Shown here: positions 61,038-64,000 of the stretch, one piece after another
Layout: each line of letters opens with the position of its first letter
How positions within the stretch are numbered: position 1 is the first letter of the stretch
Assembly (NCBI GenBank): GCA_039973685.1
Contig: JBDWKL010000042.1
Coordinates: 56,242-120,241, forward strand
DNA from: Hyphomicrobiales bacterium
GTDB taxonomy: Bacteria; Pseudomonadota; Alphaproteobacteria; Rhizobiales; JACESI01
Direction of reading: 5' to 3'
Length of the DNA: 64,000 nt
The notes under the pieces: generated by a model
Database searches by the model: none
Seen by the model: only the letters and a program-made list of their open reading frames with translations
Told to the model about the DNA's origin: nothing
Program-made: the position numbers and the translations under genes

Positions 61038-61903
61038 TATTCTTCTGCCTTATGACCAATTAGAAATACCTTGTTCTTTTTCGCAAGGTCTTTGATTTTA
61101 TCACGCTCTGCAAGGAGGACAGAACCCGCCTCACCCACAATTCCTGTAAGGCCAGCCGCCACTGTATTGATGATCGTATTGGGCCCAATGGTCGGCAGAT
61201 CTACGCGGCGGTCTTGGCCTGCTTTAGTCATTTTGACCAAAAAGCCGTTTTTAGGTTTTTGAGAGATGCGTTTTGATTGCCGTAAATTCGCAACCCGTTC
61301 CAACATGGCATCTGTTCCCTCAGCCCCTTCAACGGCAATGATACGTCCGTTTTCTATGACGAGCGCTTGGCCAACATCATGTTTGCCTAAATCTTTTAGG
61401 GCAGCAAGGGCCTGCGTGAGCTCTGGGATGAGTTTCTTAGGAAAGCGCGGACCAGCAAAAAGCCCTTCAGCTAGGAATAACTCAGGGGCAATCCCTTCAA
61501 TATCCAAGACCGAAAAGCCCTCATTCTCGATGAGTTTTATGACCTTGCTCAAGAGGCTATCATCACCACCAGTCATCGCTGTGACAATCTTGGGCAACAG
61601 CCGCATGGTTCCAGCGTCTCCTATAATCGAAGAGAATTCAGGACGCTTAGTGATCTGCCCTAATAGGACAAGTTCGCTGCAGTTGTGGGTCTTAAAATAT
61701 TTGAGAATTTTGCCAATTTCACCCCAAGTAAATGCACTTGAAGCAGCGGGGTCAAAGCTTGCTGTTGTCTCATCTTTTATGGTCGCCACAAAAAATGGTG
61801 TGTTGTTTTTTGAGAGCGCTTTTGCCAACTCATCAGGCAAGACACCACCACCAGCAACAATTCCGATGGGGTTACGTGTAGGCGGTGTGTCGTGAGCCGC
61901 CAT
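61037..61903 (-). CDS. lpxI: UDP-2,3-diacylglucosamine pyrophosphatase LpxI
   Basis: Hydrolyses UDP-diacylglucosamine to lipid X, 288 aa. Belongs to the DUF1009/LpxI family that replaces LpxH in alphaproteobacteria: GIVAGGGVLPDELAKAL at the N-terminus, the middle region TGGDDSLLSKVIKLIE, and the C-terminal VDLPTIGPNTI with KMTKAGQDRR. Placed between lpxA and lpxB, exactly at its pathway position. Six bp separate it from lpxA. Confidence 0.95.
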   Translation of the reverse strand: MAAHDTPPTRNPIGIVAGGGVLPDELAKALSKNNTPFFVATIKDETTASFDPAASSAFTWGEIGKILKYFKTHNCSELVLLGQITKRPEFSSIIGDAGTMRLLPKIVTAMTGGDDSLLSKVIKLIENEGFSVLDIEGIAPELFLAEGLFAGPRFPKKLIPELTQALAALKDLGKHDVGQALVIENGRIIAVEGAEGTDAMLERVANLRQSKRISQKPKNGFLVKMTKAGQDRRVDLPTIGPNTIINTVAAGLTGIVGEAGSVLLAERDKIKDLAKKNKVFLIGHKAEE

Positions 61904-61908
61904 CGTCT

Positions 61909-62709
61909 CTAGTCTCTACTTAGTCGAGGCATGCAAAACGCACGGTCAGAGGATGCACTGATAAAGTCTAAAACCCGCATAACTTGCGCATCTTGTTTGA
62001 GTTCATCTGTTATCTCTTCAACACGCGCGCTTAGGGTGCCTTCTTGATTTCCAAAAGCAACTTTATAAAGCTGGCGTACGGCGTGAATGCTATTGCGCTC
62101 GAATTGGTGTCGTTTCATGCCGACCAAATTGACGCCGCCTAAATATGCGCGATTGCCCAAGGCCATACCGAATGGAATGACATCGTTCTCAACACCTGCA
62201 AGTCCACCGACAAAGGCGTAGTCGCCAATGCGGGTAAATTGATGCACCGCAGAGCCGCCACCCATAATGACATGATCACCCAAAGTTACATGCCCCGCCA
62301 GCAAGACGCCGTTAGACAAAATGACGTTGTTGCCAACAACACAATCGTGAGCGACATGAGAGTTTGCTAAAAACGCGCAATTGTCGCCAATGGTGGTTTC
62401 GCTTGTTCCTGTAACTGTGCCGGGGTTTAGAGTAACACCCTCACGGATAATACAGTTTTTCCCAATAACCAGACGGGTATCTTCGTCAGCGTATTTTAAA
62501 TCCTGCGGCGCAAGGCCAACAGATGTGAAAGGGTAAATCTGAGCGCCCGAACCAATCGTCGTGTTGCCCGATACGGCAACATGGCTGTGCAGGTGTGAAC
62601 CGTCTCCAATCGTAACATTGCCAGATAAGTGACAAAATGGACCGATTTCAACACCTTTGCCAAGGGTCACCGTGTCTGCAATTACGGAAGATGGATGAAT
62701 ATTAGTCAT
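61909..62709 (-). CDS. lpxA: UDP-N-acetylglucosamine acyltransferase
   Basis: First enzyme of lipid A synthesis, 266 aa from ATG 62709, adding a hydroxyacyl chain from ACP. Left-handed beta-helix of hexapeptide repeats ((I/V)GxxxxI pattern), catalytic histidine in AHVAHDCVVG, followed by the C-terminal helical domain. The N-terminus MTNIHPSSVIAD agrees with the family; the open frame to GTG 62742 would overlap fabZ by 11 bp. It follows fabZ, with which it shares the hydroxyacyl-ACP pool. Confidence 0.97.
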   Translation of the reverse strand: MTNIHPSSVIADTVTLGKGVEIGPFCHLSGNVTIGDGSHLHSHVAVSGNTTIGSGAQIYPFTSVGLAPQDLKYADEDTRLVIGKNCIIREGVTLNPGTVTGTSETTIGDNCAFLANSHVAHDCVVGNNVILSNGVLLAGHVTLGDHVIMGGGSAVHQFTRIGDYAFVGGLAGVENDVIPFGMALGNRAYLGGVNLVGMKRHQFERNSIHAVRQLYKVAFGNQEGTLSARVEEITDELKQDAQVMRVLDFISASSDRAFCMPRLSRD

Positions 62710-62731
62710 ATGACCGCTTTGCTTCTCAGAA

Positions 62732-63202
62732 TTATTCTTCACCAGCCACTAGCATTGCACTGATTTCAGCCTCTGCCACCAACTCGCCTTCAACTTCAGC
62801 ACGTGCTGCAAATTTCCAGATGTTGCGGCGCTGGCGTTGCTTTACCACTTTGAAATGAACCATATCGCCTGGCACTACAGGTTTGCGGAACTTGCCTTTA
62901 TCGATGGTCATGAAATAAACCAACGAAGGTGTGCTGTTGTCACCAGCAGCAACGCAGATAGCACCCGCTGTTTGTGCCATCGCTTCAATCAACAACACGC
63001 CAGGCATAACCGGTTGGTGTGGAAAATGGCCCTGAAAATGCGGTTCGTTGATTGTGACTGCTTTTATGCCAGTCGCTGAATTGTCGCCATCAATATCTAT
63101 GATCTTATCAATCATCAAAAATGGATAACGGTGTGGCAGTAGCTCCATCACACGCATAATGTCGGCGCTATCCATTGTTGTTGTATCGCTTGCGGTATCC
63201 AT
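62732..63202 (-). CDS. fabZ: 3-hydroxyacyl-ACP dehydratase FabZ
   Basis: Hot-dog-fold dehydratase of fatty-acid synthesis, 156 aa. Catalytic His in [14 protein letters not shown] and Glu in [14 protein letters not shown]; the [11 protein letters not shown] signature is intact. Together with lpxA and lpxD it controls the balance between fatty acids and lipid A. A short acidic N-terminal stretch before the domain is slightly longer than in E. coli. Confidence 0.97.
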   Translation of the reverse strand: MDTASDTTTMDSADIMRVMELLPHRYPFLMIDKIIDIDGDNSATGIKAVTINEPHFQGHFPHQPVMPGVLLIEAMAQTAGAICVAAGDNSTPSLVYFMTIDKGKFRKPVVPGDMVHFKVVKQRQRRNIWKFAARAEVEGELVAEAEISAMLVAGEE

Positions 63203-63233
63203 AATGTATTGCCTTTTTCGTCTCTATCGCTAA

Positions 63234-64000
63234 CTAATCGCGTTTGGCTTTGTCACCTTTTACCATCCGCTTGAGCAGTTGCTGCTCTTTAAACCATTCG
63301 CGCACCGGTCGTGCCGGAACACCGCCCCATCGAGCGCCTGCAGGAACATCGCCATGCACCACGCTGACTGCGGCAATTTGCGCGCCCATACCGACGGTAA
63401 CATGTCCATTAACACCCGATTGTCCACCGATTGCAACGAAATCCTCTAAGGTCGTACTGCCCGAAATGCCGACTTGGGCCACCAATATGCAATGGCGACC
63501 AACCACGACATTATGACCAATTTGAACTTGGTTATCGATCTTTGTACCTTCACCAATGATGGTGTCGCGGTTCGCGCCACGGTCTATAGTGGTGTTTGCG
63601 CCCATCTCAACATGCGACTGAACGATCACTCGTCCAATTTGCGGTACTTTCAAATGGCCCATTGCTGACATCGAAAACCCGAAACCATCTTGACCAATTT
63701 TCACACCAGGGTGAATGATAACCTCGTCACCAACTAGCGCATGTTCGATAACTGCATTGCTAGCTATGGCGCAATCTCGGCCAATTTTTACTTTGTTACC
63801 GATTTTCACGCCTGAACCGATAATGCTATTTGCACCGATCTCAACCTCAGCGCCAATGACCGCGAAAGGCTCAACGGTCACACCATCTTCTAGCTTTGCT
63901 GTCGGTGAAATGAAGGCGTGCGATGAAATTTCACCGGTCGCAATAACGGACACGGGGCGCATTGCGGCTGGATAAAATTGAGCAGCAACTTGCGCAAAAG
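63234..64000 (-). CDS. lpxD: UDP-3-O-acylglucosamine N-acyltransferase (partial, runs off the window)
   Basis: Third lipid A acyltransferase. The frame is open to the right edge: upstream of the internal ATG at 63962 the codons read [12 protein letters not shown], the usual end of the LpxD N-terminal uridine-binding domain, so ATG 63962 is not the start. About 255 codons are seen of a protein usually near 345 aa. Hexapeptide repeats run from about [17 protein letters not shown] to the C-terminal [13 protein letters not shown]; the catalytic histidine is expected in the [12 protein letters not shown] region. First of the operon as seen; bamA normally lies further upstream. Confidence 0.96.
   Translation of the reverse strand, partial: FAQVAAQFYPAAMRPVSVIATGEISSHAFISPTAKLEDGVTVEPFAVIGAEVEIGANSIIGSGVKIGNKVKIGRDCAIASNAVIEHALVGDEVIIHPGVKIGQDGFGFSMSAMGHLKVPQIGRVIVQSHVEMGANTTIDRGANRDTIIGEGTKIDNQVQIGHNVVVGRHCILVAQVGISGSTTLEDFVAIGGQSGVNGHVTVGMGAQIAAVSVVHGDVPAGARWGGVPARPVREWFKEQQLLKRMVKGDKAKRD

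Noticed and set aside
63234..63962. Truncated 242-aa LpxD starting at the internal ATG
   Set aside because: In-frame coding sequence with LpxD-like residues continues to the right edge; the gene is cut by the window, not truncated.

Overview
The window is a chromosomal segment of an alphaproteobacterium, most likely a marine or soil member of the Hyphomicrobiales (Rhizobiales). The gene orders dusB-ntrBC-ntrYX-trkAH-hfq-hflX, pdhA-pdhB-(small gene)-pdhC-lpd, ppiD-trp-moaC-moeA-lexA-comEC-gltX-gltA and lpxD-fabZ-lpxA-lpxI-lpxB are all characteristic of that class. Base composition looks only moderately GC-rich by eye. trpE and trpG are separate genes here, which argues against the Rhizobiaceae/Brucellaceae type, where they are usually fused. 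Almost all genes are housekeeping genes; no mobile element, CRISPR array, rRNA or prophage was found.

Region by region. 1-4.3 kb is the only accessory-looking part: a PhyH-type dioxygenase, an unrecognised membrane protein, an AT-rich DUF2336-type gene, a tRNA-Ser(UGA) and two long gene-poor stretches. 4.3-12.95 kb (+ strand) carries rlpA and a PBP-type carboxypeptidase (cell wall), then tmk-holB-metG-tatD-MBL hydrolase (nucleotide supply, replication, translation), then mazG. 12.97-25.97 kb (- strand) reads dusB-ntrB-ntrC-ntrY-ntrX-trkA-trkH-dat-hfq-hflX: nitrogen two-component regulation, potassium uptake and post-transcriptional control. 26.1-30.8 kb holds ispDF and cinA (+), ratA and lipA (-), an acyltransferase (+) and a GlsB-type stress protein (-).

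30.9-44.7 kb (- strand) contains a small secreted protein, the complete pyruvate dehydrogenase operon (with an SGNH hydrolase and a small conserved gene inserted), ftsB, eno, kdsA, a VOC protein, pyrG, secG and tpiA; one small secreted protein gene lies on the + strand between eno and kdsA. 45.0-52.7 kb (+) is ppiD-trpE-trpG-trpD-trpC-moaC-moeA, followed by what looks like the decayed 3' end of a trimethylamine-methyltransferase gene. 52.7-59.8 kb holds a SapC-family gene, SOS-regulated lexA, comEC, gltX and gltA. 59.9 kb to the right edge is the lipid A operon lpxD(partial)-fabZ-lpxA-lpxI-lpxB.

The genes form interlocking units of central metabolism: enolase to pyruvate dehydrogenase (with LipA supplying its lipoyl cofactor) to citrate synthase; KDO and lipid A synthesis (kdsA plus the lpx genes); tryptophan and molybdopterin synthesis; and ntr signalling. 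I found no convincing new biological system. The most interesting signals are regulatory: two mutually exclusive hairpins at the hfq ribosome-binding site, a perfect 10-bp stem that hides the ribosome-binding site of a small secreted protein, paired SOS boxes on a well-formed lexA promoter with its terminator buried antisense inside comEC, and a GC-richer structured island upstream of the DUF2336 gene.
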